Shown: positions 56,806-64,000 of the stretch, one piece after another
Position numbering within the stretch: position 1 is the first letter of the stretch
How the letters are laid out: each line of letters opens with the position of its first letter
DNA from: Rhizobacter sp.
GTDB taxonomy: Bacteria > Pseudomonadota > Gammaproteobacteria > Burkholderiales > Burkholderiaceae_C
Length of the DNA stretch: 64,000 nt
Direction: 5' to 3'
Assembly: GCA_019635355.1 (NCBI GenBank)
Contig: JAHBZQ010000001.1
Coordinates: 682,001 to 746,000, forward strand
The notes under the pieces: generated by a model
Database searches by the model: none
Told to the model about the DNA's origin: nothing
Seen by the model: only the letters and a program-made list of their open reading frames with translations
Position numbers and translations under genes: made by a program

Positions 56806-57636
56806 TCAGTGCGCCACCAGCACTGGCAGCGGCACCTGCTTCAGCACCGAGCGCGACGCACCGCCCAGCACCAGCTCGCGGGCGCGGCTGTGGCCGTAGC
56901 AGCCCATCACCAGCAGGTCGCCCCGCAAGGCCAGCGTCTGCGCAAGGATGGCCTCGCCGATGCGCGAGGGCGCCCGGCCGAGGGCATGCAGCTGCGGGGC
57001 CACGCCGTGCGCCCGCAACCAAGTGTCGAGGGTGATGGGGGACGCGTGCGGCCTGCGGGTGTCGTGCGGCTCGTCCCACATCAGCACGTGCACCTCGTCG
57101 GCATCCTGCAGCAGCGGCAGTGCCGCCGCAACGGCCCGGCCCGACTCGCGCGACGGTTTCCAGGCGATGACGATGCGCCGGCCTGGCTCGCCGGTGCTCA
57201 GCTCGTCGGGCACCACCAGGGCGGCCTTGCCGCTGTGCACGACCACGGTTTCTGCAAAGTTGGCCGGGAGCTGGTCGGTATGGGCCCCGTGGGCAGCACG
57301 TTTGCCGAGCACCAGCAGGTCGGCAAAGAGCGCGCGGCGGGTCAGGGCGGCGAGTGGCGGGGCGGTCGTGGTCTCCGACCATTCGACCGGCGGGCCGCCG
57401 AGCGAGACCATCTTCTCGACCGCCGCTCGCGCGTGGTGGCGGCCGTCGATGTCGCCCAGGCGGGCCGCGTCGGCCAGCACGTTGGCCGAGAAGGACGAGG
57501 GCAGTTCGGCGCTCCCGACCGTGACCGCGAACAGCACGCTCACACGCGCCTCGTGCCGCGCCGCCAGCTGCCGGGCCACGCGAACCCGCACCGCGCAGGT
57601 GGGCGATGCGTCCAGGTGGACGAGCAGGTTGCGCAT
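56806..57636 (-). CDS. Tandem-domain universal stress protein
   Basis: The 276-residue product starts MRNLLVHLDASPTCAVRVRV and has two UspA domains. The second ends LLVMGCYGHSRARELVLGGA, with a nucleotide loop (G-x2-G-x9-GG); the first loop is absent. It is a clear paralogue of the next gene: the two share the C-terminal GCYGHSRARELVLGG and LLVHLDASP/LLHLDSSP opening. They are 26 bases apart on the same strand and form an operon with the upstream single-domain protein. Confidence 0.92.
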   Translation of the reverse strand: MRNLLVHLDASPTCAVRVRVARQLAARHEARVSVLFAVTVGSAELPSSFSANVLADAARLGDIDGRHHARAAVEKMVSLGGPPVEWSETTTAPPLAALTRRALFADLLVLGKRAAHGAHTDQLPANFAETVVVHSGKAALVVPDELSTGEPGRRIVIAWKPSRESGRAVAAALPLLQDADEVHVLMWDEPHDTRRPHASPITLDTWLRAHGVAPQLHALGRAPSRIGEAILAQTLALRGDLLVMGCYGHSRARELVLGGASRSVLKQVPLPVLVAH

Positions 57637-57662
57637 GGCGCTCCCGTCCGCTGCGGTGGGTG

Positions 57663-58505
57663 TCAGTGGGCCAGCAGCACCGGCACCGTCATCGAGCGGA
57701 GCACGGTGCGGGTCGTGCCGCCGAGCACCAGCTCGCGCGCGCGGCTGTGGCCATAGCAGCCCATCACCAGCAGGTCGCTGCCGAGGTCGGTGGTGAGCGA
57801 CAGCAGCCGCTCGCCGGGCTGGCCGGGGCCGTCGCCATACCAGTGCAGCGTGGCGGTGATGCCGTGGCTGGCGAGGTACTGCTCGAGCTGGGCACGGTCG
57901 GCCGAGGCCTGCGCCGCGCCTTGCGGGTCGTTCCAGCTCACCACGTGCACCTGCTTGGCCTGGGCGAGCAGGGGCAGGGCGGCGGTGAGGGCACGGGCCG
58001 ATTCGCGGCTGGCATTCCAGGCCACGAGGATGTTCTGGCCGACGGTGGCCACGTCGCCCGCGTAGGGCACCACGAGCGCCGGCTTGCCGCTGTCGATCAC
58101 GACCGACTCGACGAAATCGGCTGGCACGTCGCGTGCGCTGGGGGCGCCGGGCTCATGCTGGCCAAGCACCAGCAGGTCGGCGCAGAAGGCCGCCTGGGCC
58201 ACGCCCCACACCGGCGGCGCGGTGCCGAGATCGCGCCACTCGACCTGCGGGCCCGGGCTCTCTGCCGAGTGGTCGAAGGTGGCACGCGCCCGGTCGCGGC
58301 GGTCGGAATCGAGCTTGAGCACGAAGGCGCCCGCCTGCGAACTCTCGGCCGCGGCGAAGGGCATCTCCACGAAGCTCGAGGTCACGGCGAAAAGCCCCGT
58401 GATGCGGGCCCCGTGGGTGGCGGCGAGCTGGCGTGCCACCTGCAGCCGGGCGGCGCAACGCGGCGACGAATCGAGGTGAAGGAGGATCTGTCGGATCGGG
58501 CTCAT
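57663..58505 (-). CDS. Tandem-domain universal stress protein (paralogue of the neighbour)
   Basis: The 280-residue product starts MSPIRQILLHLDSSPRCAAR and ends LLVMGCYGHSRARELVLGGT. Its two-domain plan and loop residues match the neighbour at 56806-57636, so the pair arose by tandem duplication. The middle region (SGKPALVVPYAGDV; ILVAWNASRESARALTAALP) is also shared in form. It follows the single-domain gene at 58547 by 41 bases, all on the minus strand, and would be served by the FNR site at 59035-59048 if the three are co-transcribed. Confidence 0.92.
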   Translation of the reverse strand: MSPIRQILLHLDSSPRCAARLQVARQLAATHGARITGLFAVTSSFVEMPFAAAESSQAGAFVLKLDSDRRDRARATFDHSAESPGPQVEWRDLGTAPPVWGVAQAAFCADLLVLGQHEPGAPSARDVPADFVESVVIDSGKPALVVPYAGDVATVGQNILVAWNASRESARALTAALPLLAQAKQVHVVSWNDPQGAAQASADRAQLEQYLASHGITATLHWYGDGPGQPGERLLSLTTDLGSDLLVMGCYGHSRARELVLGGTTRTVLRSMTVPVLLAH

Positions 58506-58546
58506 GGCGGGGCCTTTCTGCGCGGTGGTTTCTTGCGCGGCAGGGC

Positions 58547-58969
58547 TCAGCGCACGATGAGCACCGGCGTCGTGCAGTGCCCCAGCACGCGCGAGGTCAC
58601 CGAGCCCATCACCAGCGAGCTGAGCGGCGACTGCCCGTGCGAGCCCATCATCAGGAGGTCGAACTGGCCTTCCTTGGCGGTGGCGGCGATGGTGTCGGCC
58701 GCATGGCCCACCTTGATGGCGTAGGTGGGCTTCCAGGGCTTGTCGGCGAGGGCGGCGCGCACGCCCTTCAAGGCCATCTCGGCCTGCTCGTCGTAATAGC
58801 CTTGCAGCGTGGCGCGGTCGATGTAGCCGGTGACGTGCGGCGGCACGGGGGGCACGACCGTCAGCACGGTGAACTCGTTGGTGTTGCCCAGCAGCTCGGG
58901 GTGCGCGCCCAGGTAGGCCAGCATGCGTTGGGTGTAGACGCTGCCGTCGACGGCCAGGAGCAGTTTCAT
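58547..58969 (-). CDS. Single-domain universal stress protein under an FNR site
   Basis: The 140-residue product starts MKLLLAVDGSVYTQRMLAYL and ends with LLMMGSHGQSPLSSLVMGSV, the complete UspA nucleotide loop. It is the first gene of a three-gene minus-strand run of universal stress proteins. A perfect FNR palindrome with a plausible -10 element lies 66 bases upstream, which suggests induction by low oxygen, as is known for ANR-controlled usp genes in Pseudomonas. Confidence 0.93.
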   Translation of the reverse strand: MKLLLAVDGSVYTQRMLAYLGAHPELLGNTNEFTVLTVVPPVPPHVTGYIDRATLQGYYDEQAEMALKGVRAALADKPWKPTYAIKVGHAADTIAATAKEGQFDLLMMGSHGQSPLSSLVMGSVTSRVLGHCTTPVLIVR

Positions 58970-59034
58970 GGTGAAGCCTCGTGTGGTGAAGGAAAGCTGA
59001 ACCTTACAGTACAGCGGCCCCCCTCCACCGGCGC

Positions 59035-59048
59035 TTGACCGGGGTCAA
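59035..59048 (-). promoter_or_regulatory. FNR site before the universal stress protein run
   Basis: TTGACCGGGGTCAA matches TTGAY-N4-RTCAA in full. With the centre at -41.5 the minus-strand transcript would start near 59000, and a -10-like TACTGT is read on the minus strand at 59006-59011, giving a leader of about 31 bases to the ATG at 58969. It is 38 bases from the stop of the upstream serine hydrolase gene. Confidence 0.75.
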
Positions 59049-59085
59049 GTCGCGAGGCTCGAACCCCCGAAGTGCCGACGGGAAC

Positions 59086-60312
59086 TCAGTCGACGATGGC
59101 CGAGTAGACGAGGTTCTTCAGCTGGCCGCGGATGTTGAAGGTGCCCGAGGGCACCAGCTGCGTCATGAAGATCACCACCAGGTCTTCGCGCGGGTCGACC
59201 CAGAAGATGGTCGAGGCCATGCCGCCCCAGTAGAAGTCGCCCGGGCCGTAGCTGCCGGCCGCCACTTCGCTGATCGTGGTGGCAAAACCCAGGCCGAAGC
59301 CGATGCCTTCGTTGGCTGTCTCCGAGAAGTTGCCGAGCGCCACCTGCGTCAGGTCTTTCCCACCGGCCAGGTGGTTCTGCGTCATCAGGCGAAGGGTGCG
59401 CGGCCCCACGATGCGCGCGCCATCGAGTTCGCCGCCGCGGCGCAGCATCTCGCAGAAGCGGTGGTAGTCGGCCATCGTGCTCACCAGGCCACCGCCACCC
59501 GATACGAACACCGGCGGTTTCGCGTAGGTGCTGTTCTGCGGGTCGTCCATCACCGCGAGCGTCTTGTCTTCGCGGCGGATGTAGTTGGCCGCGAAACGGT
59601 CGACCTTCTCGGGCGCGATCTGGAAGGCGGTGTCCTTCATGCCCAGCGGGTCGAAGATGTGCTTCTGAAGATAGTCTTCGAAGGGCATGCCCGCGATGGC
59701 CTGCACGAGATAGCCGCAGACGTCGGTCGAGAACGAATACATCCAGCGCTCGCCCGGCTCGTAGCGCAGCGGCACCTGGCCGAGCTTCTTGACGAAGCTT
59801 TCCAGGTCTTGCCGCGCACCGCGGGTGAGGCCGAGGTCGCTGTAGACCTGGTCGACCGGGTGCAGCGTGGCGCCGGGAATGGCGAGCGGCCCGCCGCCGT
59901 AGGTGATGCCGCCGCTGTGGTTGAGCACGTTGCGAAAGCTCACCGGCCGGTCGGGCGCCTTGGTCTGCATCGTCGGGCCCGAGCCCGAGACCCACACGCG
60001 CTGCTTCTTCCACTCGGGGATGAAACGCGACACCGGGTCGTTGAGCTGGAAGTGGCCTTGCTCGTAGAGCTGCATCAGCGCGATCGAGGTGATCGGCTTG
60101 GTCATCGAGTAGATGCGGAAGATGGTGTCGTCGCGCAGCGGCTTGTTGCGCTCGCGGTCCATCAGGCCGAGCGCACTTTGATAGGCGATCTTGCCGTGGC
60201 GCGCCACCAGCGTCTGGCAGCCGGGCAGCTTGCCGGTCTTGATGTAGTGCTTGTTGAGGTGCTCGGTGATGAGCCCGAGGCGGTCGGCGTCCAGTCCGCT
60301 GCTGTTGCTCAT
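59086..60312 (-). CDS. Serine hydrolase (beta-lactamase / esterase class C-like family)
   Basis: The 408-residue product has the class C-like S-x-x-K motif SMTK (69-72), with serine 69 as probable nucleophile, a Tyr-Ser-Phe motif in WMYSFSTDVCGYL (the Y-x-N position) and a C-terminal FYWGGMASTIFWVDP region where the third motif normally sits. There is no signal peptide, so it acts in the cytoplasm. Family members include EstB-type esterases and D-aminopeptidase-like enzymes; calling it a lactamase would be unsafe. It overlaps the upstream amidohydrolase by four bases (ATGA), so both should act in one pathway. Confidence 0.9.
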   Translation of the reverse strand: MSNSSGLDADRLGLITEHLNKHYIKTGKLPGCQTLVARHGKIAYQSALGLMDRERNKPLRDDTIFRIYSMTKPITSIALMQLYEQGHFQLNDPVSRFIPEWKKQRVWVSGSGPTMQTKAPDRPVSFRNVLNHSGGITYGGGPLAIPGATLHPVDQVYSDLGLTRGARQDLESFVKKLGQVPLRYEPGERWMYSFSTDVCGYLVQAIAGMPFEDYLQKHIFDPLGMKDTAFQIAPEKVDRFAANYIRREDKTLAVMDDPQNSTYAKPPVFVSGGGGLVSTMADYHRFCEMLRRGGELDGARIVGPRTLRLMTQNHLAGGKDLTQVALGNFSETANEGIGFGLGFATTISEVAAGSYGPGDFYWGGMASTIFWVDPREDLVVIFMTQLVPSGTFNIRGQLKNLVYSAIVD

Positions 60313-61466
60313 GCCGGCACCGCCATCATGTTTTCGAAGTTCGTGCGGTAGAACATTTCCTTGGCGTCCTCGGTGATGTCGGTGAAGGTGCGCTCGAAGC
60401 GGCCGATGGGGTCGTTGGTGCCTTCGGGGTGCGGGTAGTCGCTCGAGAAGAGGAAGAGCTCGGGCCCCGCGTCACGGATGATGCGGCCCACGTCTTCGCC
60501 GGGGAAGGGCGTGAACTTCACCGCGCGGCGGATGTACTCCGATGGCTTCATGGGCATGGCGGCGAGCGTCGGGTCGCCCTTCTTGAAGATGCGCTGCGAC
60601 AGGTCGAGCATGCGCAGGAACTCGGGCACCCAGCCCGCGCCGAGTTCGATCACGCCACCTCTGAGCTTGGGGAAGCGCTCGAACACGCCATCGAACACCA
60701 GCGCCGTGAGGAACTGCTGCGGCGCGATCGACAGCACCATGAAGTCGCGCACCCGGAGGTTCTCGCCGTCTTCGGCGCCGGTGATGTCTTTCGGCTTCGG
60801 CAGGCCGTTGTTCTCGTACTCGGGGATCTTGGTCTTGCTGTTGGGGCCCACGTGCAGCATGAACGGCACGCGCAGGTCGCAGAAGGCTTGCCAGACGATG
60901 TCGAGATCGGGGTGGCCGGGCGACTTCTTGCCGGCCGGCATGCCGGGGATCCAGAACGCGCCGCAACCAAGGCGCACGCCTTCGTGCATCTCTTCCACGC
61001 AGCGCTTCGGGTCGGCGAGCGAGAGCTGGCCGACGGCGATCAGCCGGTCATCACCGGCGCAGAACTCGCCCATCGCGCGGTTGTGCGCGCGCACGCCGCC
61101 GTAGCGCACGTCCATGTCGTCATGTTGAAGGTACTGGCCGGCGCTGAAGGTGGAGAAGACGAGCTGGCGATGGAAGCCCAGGTCGTCGAGCGCCGCCTTG
61201 CGCTCGGCGGCGTCGAAGGCGCCCGGCGCACGCCAGCCCTTCAGGCCATGCACCACGTCGTTGGGCTGCTCGCCACGCGCGGCGCGCTCCTTCTGCTTCG
61301 CGACTTCCTGGTGGATGAACTCGTAGCTGTTGGTCGCCGACTTCGAGAGATTCAGCGGCGGCATCTTGTCGCGCAGCGCGGGGTCGGTGTGGCGGGCGAT
61401 CCAGTCGACCGTCTCCATGATGTGGCTGTCGGCGTCATGGCAGACGCGGTTCGCGGCGTAGGTCAT
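60309..61466 (-). CDS. Amidohydrolase-2-family metal-dependent hydrolase
   Basis: The 385-residue product has an N-terminal metal motif CHDADSHIMETVDW, a histidine in PFMLHVGPNSKT and the C-terminal LFLFSSDYPHPEGTNDPIG, where the aspartate is a metal or catalytic residue. This is the ACMSD-like amidohydrolase group that includes decarboxylases and hydrolases of aromatic or cyclic substrates. ATG 61466 has AAGGAG 6 bases upstream. It is in operon with the serine hydrolase, and the TetR gene is 147 bases upstream on the same strand. The substrate is unknown; a ring-cleavage or terpenoid pathway is a guess. Confidence 0.9.
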   Translation of the reverse strand: MTYAANRVCHDADSHIMETVDWIARHTDPALRDKMPPLNLSKSATNSYEFIHQEVAKQKERAARGEQPNDVVHGLKGWRAPGAFDAAERKAALDDLGFHRQLVFSTFSAGQYLQHDDMDVRYGGVRAHNRAMGEFCAGDDRLIAVGQLSLADPKRCVEEMHEGVRLGCGAFWIPGMPAGKKSPGHPDLDIVWQAFCDLRVPFMLHVGPNSKTKIPEYENNGLPKPKDITGAEDGENLRVRDFMVLSIAPQQFLTALVFDGVFERFPKLRGGVIELGAGWVPEFLRMLDLSQRIFKKGDPTLAAMPMKPSEYIRRAVKFTPFPGEDVGRIIRDAGPELFLFSSDYPHPEGTNDPIGRFERTFTDITEDAKEMFYRTNFENMMAVPA

Positions 61467-61582
61467 CACGATCTCCTTGTGCCCTGCGATGTGTGCAGGG
61501 TCTGAAAATTAGTATAACGATCGTGTAATAACGCGCGCCCGGGGCAACCCGCAGACGGGAGGGGTATGCGAGCGCACTCTGC

Positions 61583-61608
61583 GTCGTTCCCGCGAAAGCG
61601 GGAATGAC
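61583..61608. terminator. Hairpin with GAAA loop after the TetR gene
   Basis: GTCGTTCCCGC (61583-61593), loop GAAA, GCGGGAATGAC (61598-61608) form an 11-base stem with one mismatched pair. It lies 5 bases after the TetR stop on the minus strand. The TCCCGCGAAAGCGGGA core is familiar as a dispersed intergenic element in many beta- and gammaproteobacteria. It probably ends the TetR transcript. Confidence 0.65.
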
Positions 61609-61613
61609 TCGCA

Positions 61614-62348
61614 TCAAGCCTTGCGGCGTTTGTCGGCTGGTTTGGCGGCCTTGGACTTGTCGACCTTGGCCTTGGCGACCCTGGGCCTCTGGGCCTTGAC
61701 CGTCGCGGGCGGGCTGGCCTCGTGCTGCTGGGCCTGCAGCGCATGCCAGCCCCCCATCGCGAAATCGCTCCACACTTGCGCGGCCCGCTCGGCGCTGATG
61801 CCGGCGCGCTTCAGGGCGCGCGACGAGAGGATGGGCGCGTTCACCGTCATCACCGTGCAGATGAAGGCCACGTCTTTCGGCACGCCGTAGGTCTTCATCA
61901 GGCGCTTGATGAAGTGCTCGGTGATGGCGCTGCGCTCGTTGCGCTCGCGCTGGTGCACGAGCTCGGCCACGCTGCGGTCGGCTGCCAGCAGGCGGATCAC
62001 CGGGCCGCGCTCATACAGGTAGTTGAACGCGTTTCGGTTGGAGGCGCGGATCAGCGGCTCCAGCGGCACGTCGTCGGGCAGCACGTCGAGCTTGTGGCTG
62101 CCGAGGTAGACGTATTCGCGCTCCATCACCGCGCGCAGCAGGTCTTCGCGGCGCGTGAAGTATTTGTAGACGAGCGGCTTGCTCACGCCGGCTTCGTGGG
62201 CCACGTTTTCCAGCGTGAAGGTGGAGAGGCCGCGTTCCACGATGTAGGAGACGGCGCTGTCGAGGATCTGCTCGCGCCTCGCCTCGGGCGACATGCGCCG
62301 GGCGCGGGTGGCGGGTGGTTCGGCTGCGGTGGGTTTTCGACCGGGCAT
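61614..62348 (-). CDS. TetR-family transcription regulator
   Basis: The 244-residue product has a TetR helix-turn-helix at about 20-70 (RREQILDSAVSYIVERGLST; TLENVAHEAGVSKPLVYKYF) and a helical ligand domain. The last 35 residues are a lysine/alanine/proline-rich tail (KAKVDKSKAAKPADKRRKA), H1-like and unusual for the family, which may add non-specific DNA binding. ATG 62348 is used; upstream only a TTG is in frame. The amidohydrolase/serine hydrolase pair on the same strand downstream is the likely target. Confidence 0.92.
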   Translation of the reverse strand: MPGRKPTAAEPPATRARRMSPEARREQILDSAVSYIVERGLSTFTLENVAHEAGVSKPLVYKYFTRREDLLRAVMEREYVYLGSHKLDVLPDDVPLEPLIRASNRNAFNYLYERGPVIRLLAADRSVAELVHQRERNERSAITEHFIKRLMKTYGVPKDVAFICTVMTVNAPILSSRALKRAGISAERAAQVWSDFAMGGWHALQAQQHEASPPATVKAQRPRVAKAKVDKSKAAKPADKRRKA

Positions 62349-62518
62349 GCGCAAGAGGCGGCTATGACGCTGGGCGCGAGCATAGGGCCTGGTTTCGTGA
62401 AGAACCTTTCATTCGGCTCAGGGCTTACCCGTCTCAATGAAACGCACGGTCGGCCGATATCGAACGTAGCCAACCCTGGGCAGGCTCGCCCGGGTCTTCA
62501 CGACAAGGTCCACACCAA

Positions 62519-64000
62519 ATGACAAAGCGAACCAAGCCGACCGCTGCCAGCGTGCCCGCCCTCCAGCCGACCGAAGTGGTGCTCTACCGCACCGAACAGG
62601 CCTGCGTGTTGCGCCGCACCCAGCCAGACGGCCAACGCGTGGTGGTGAAGCAGGCCATTGGCGCGCCTGCCGTGCGCCGCCTGGGCCATGAGCTCGGCAT
62701 GCTGTGCCGGGTGGCGCACGTGGCCGGCGTGCCGGTGGTGCTGGAGACGCCCGCGGCCGACACCCTGGTGCTGCGCGACGAGGGCGGCGTGTCGCTTGCC
62801 GACTACCTGCGCGAGCACAGCCTGAGCGTGGCGCAGGCGGTCGACTACGCGCTGGGCGCGGCGCGCATCCTCGCCGCCGTGCACAAGGCCGGCGTGGTGC
62901 ACAAAGACATCGGCCCTGGCAACCTGCTCATCCACCCCGAGACGCTCGCGCCGACGCTGATCGACTTCAACATCTCGGTGCTGGCGACGGCCGACACCGG
63001 CGCGAAAGCCGACGCCAAGGCTGGTGCGGCCGAGGCCGAGATCGCCGGTACCTGGGCCTACATGTCGCCCGAGCACACCGGCCGCACCGGGCGCGTGCCC
63101 GATGCCCGCTCCGACCTCTACTCCTTCGGCGTCACGCTCTACCAGGCGCTGGTGGGCCACAAGCCCTTCGAGACCGAAGACCTGCTCGAACTCGTGCACG
63201 CCCACCTGGTGCAGATGCCCGAGGCGCCTGCCGCGCGGGTGCCCGAGCTGCCGGCCGTGTTGTCGGACATGGTGATGCGCCTGCTCGCCAAGGAGCCTGA
63301 GAAGCGGTACCAGAGCGCCGAAGGCCTGGCGCAGGACCTGCAGCGCCTGCAGCGTGGCCTGGCGGCGAAGAAGGTCGAGTCGTTCGAACTCGGCGCCTTC
63401 GATTTCGGCGCCGAACTCAAGGCGCCGGCCACCCGCTTCGGCCGGGAAGCGGAAGTCGCTCGCCTGCGCGCGGTGTTCGATGCCAGCGCCGAAGGCCGGC
63501 AACCCTTCCTGTGGATCTCGGGCGAGGCCGGCGTCGGCAAATCGGCTCTCATCGAAGAGCTGCGCAGCATCGCCGCCACCCGCCGCGCCTGGTATGCGGG
63601 CGGTCGTTTCACCCCTGAATCGGCGAACGTCGGCGCGCATGCGCTCGGCGGCTTCAGCACCCTCGGCCGCCAGCTCGTGGCCTTGCCGACGGAGCAGCTG
63701 GCGCCGATGCGCGAGAAGCTCCTGGCCGCCCTCGACGGCCGCCTCGGCTATGGCGTGGCGCAGCTGCCGGAATTCCAGAGCTTGCTGGGCGAGCACCCGG
63801 CCGTCGAACCCGAAGGCGATGCCGAAGCGGCCATCGCCGACGCCGCCGTGCGCCTGCTGCGCGCGCTCGCGAGCGCCGAGCGGCCGGTGGTGATGGTGGC
63901 CGACGACCTGCAGCACGCCCCGTCGCTCACCTTCAAGCTGCTGGCCGCCGTGAGCGCCGAAGCCCGGCGCCAGCCCATCCCCGGCCTGCTGCTGGTGGGC
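62519..64000 (+). CDS. Serine/threonine kinase-ATPase fusion (start of a large signalling protein), cut by window edge
   Basis: The 494 visible residues hold a protein-kinase domain (about 20-285) followed by an AAA-like ATPase domain with Walker A GEAGVGKS (335-342) after the family linker RFGREAEVARLRAVFD. Kinase residues present are lysine 44 (VVVKQ), the catalytic loop HKDIGPGNLL (H128, D130) and SPEHTGRTGR (183-192). The magnesium motif reads DFN (149-151) instead of DFG. Proteins with this plan usually continue with TPR, GAF and sometimes a histidine kinase, at 1300-1800 residues in total. The rest lies right of the window. It is divergent from the TetR gene, with 170 bases between. Confidence 0.9.
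   Translation, partial: MTKRTKPTAASVPALQPTEVVLYRTEQACVLRRTQPDGQRVVVKQAIGAPAVRRLGHELGMLCRVAHVAGVPVVLETPAADTLVLRDEGGVSLADYLREHSLSVAQAVDYALGAARILAAVHKAGVVHKDIGPGNLLIHPETLAPTLIDFNISVLATADTGAKADAKAGAAEAEIAGTWAYMSPEHTGRTGRVPDARSDLYSFGVTLYQALVGHKPFETEDLLELVHAHLVQMPEAPAARVPELPAVLSDMVMRLLAKEPEKRYQSAEGLAQDLQRLQRGLAAKKVESFELGAFDFGAELKAPATRFGREAEVARLRAVFDASAEGRQPFLWISGEAGVGKSALIEELRSIAATRRAWYAGGRFTPESANVGAHALGGFSTLGRQLVALPTEQLAPMREKLLAALDGRLGYGVAQLPEFQSLLGEHPAVEPEGDAEAAIADAAVRLLRALASAERPVVMVADDLQHAPSLTFKLLAAVSAEARRQPIPGLLLVG

Noticed and set aside
59086..60312. Beta-lactamase resistance gene
   Set aside because: No signal peptide, and the motifs fit esterase-like serine hydrolases equally well; a resistance role is not supported.

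Overview
The window is GC-rich (clearly above 60% by eye), has strong G/C third-position bias and gives many long meaningless frames opposite the real genes. Gene content (cbb3 oxidase cluster with FNR and HemN, an H1-like type VI secretion operon, many universal stress proteins, a phasin, hybrid kinases) points to a free-living, facultatively microaerobic betaproteobacterium of the Burkholderiales. Rubrivivax, Methylibium or Rhizobacter relatives are plausible, but this is inferred from gene content and not from a marker gene. No rRNA, tRNA, CRISPR array, transposase or prophage was seen.

Layout: (1) 1-10461, minus strand: a type VI secretion operon read tssA-tssB-tssC-hcp-unknown-hcp-tagJ-tssE-tssF-tssG-tssH. 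tssH runs off the left edge, so the membrane complex and VgrG genes are presumably outside. (2) 10579-18133, minus: an overlapping operon of a signal-peptide TPR-CHAT protease-like protein, a TpsB/ShlB transporter and a 1283-residue TpsA exoprotein. (3) 18243-20762, minus: a LuxR-type regulator and a hybrid kinase. (4) 21249-24353, plus: a secreted beta-propeller diheme cytochrome, followed by a convergent acyl-CoA dehydrogenase. (5) 25728-36646: the microaerobic respiration block, ccoI-ccoS-ccoNOQP-ccoG-fixH-like, then fnr, hemN and a TauE/SafE-like membrane protein. (6) 36776-41079: a flavin monooxygenase, a kinase-like protein without an ATPase domain, an ornithine carbamoyltransferase relic and an FNR paralogue without the cysteine triad. 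(7) 41393-59048: stress and signalling genes, including rnk, six universal stress proteins, DUF421, two sensor/regulator loci, a chemoreceptor, a DeoR regulator with a DUF4406 enzyme-like protein, a double-kinase hybrid sensor, a DksA/TraR protein and a phasin. (8) 59086-64000: a serine hydrolase / amidohydrolase pair with a TetR regulator, and the start of a large serine/threonine kinase-ATPase.

A thread through regions 5-7 is the FNR-type palindrome TTGAY-N4-RTCAA. Full matches lie before ccoN, between fnr and hemN, between the carbamoyltransferase relic and the FNR paralogue, and before the last universal stress protein. Near matches lie before ccoI and before the DksA-like gene. At ccoN, fnr, ccoI and the stress gene a -10-like hexamer sits at the spacing expected if FNR binds at -41.5. 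The picture is an oxygen-responsive regulon covering the oxidase, haem synthesis, stress proteins and several odd genes. The items most worth a second look are the CHAT/two-partner secretion operon, the unknown gene between the two hcp copies, and the unusual genes attached to the FNR sites.
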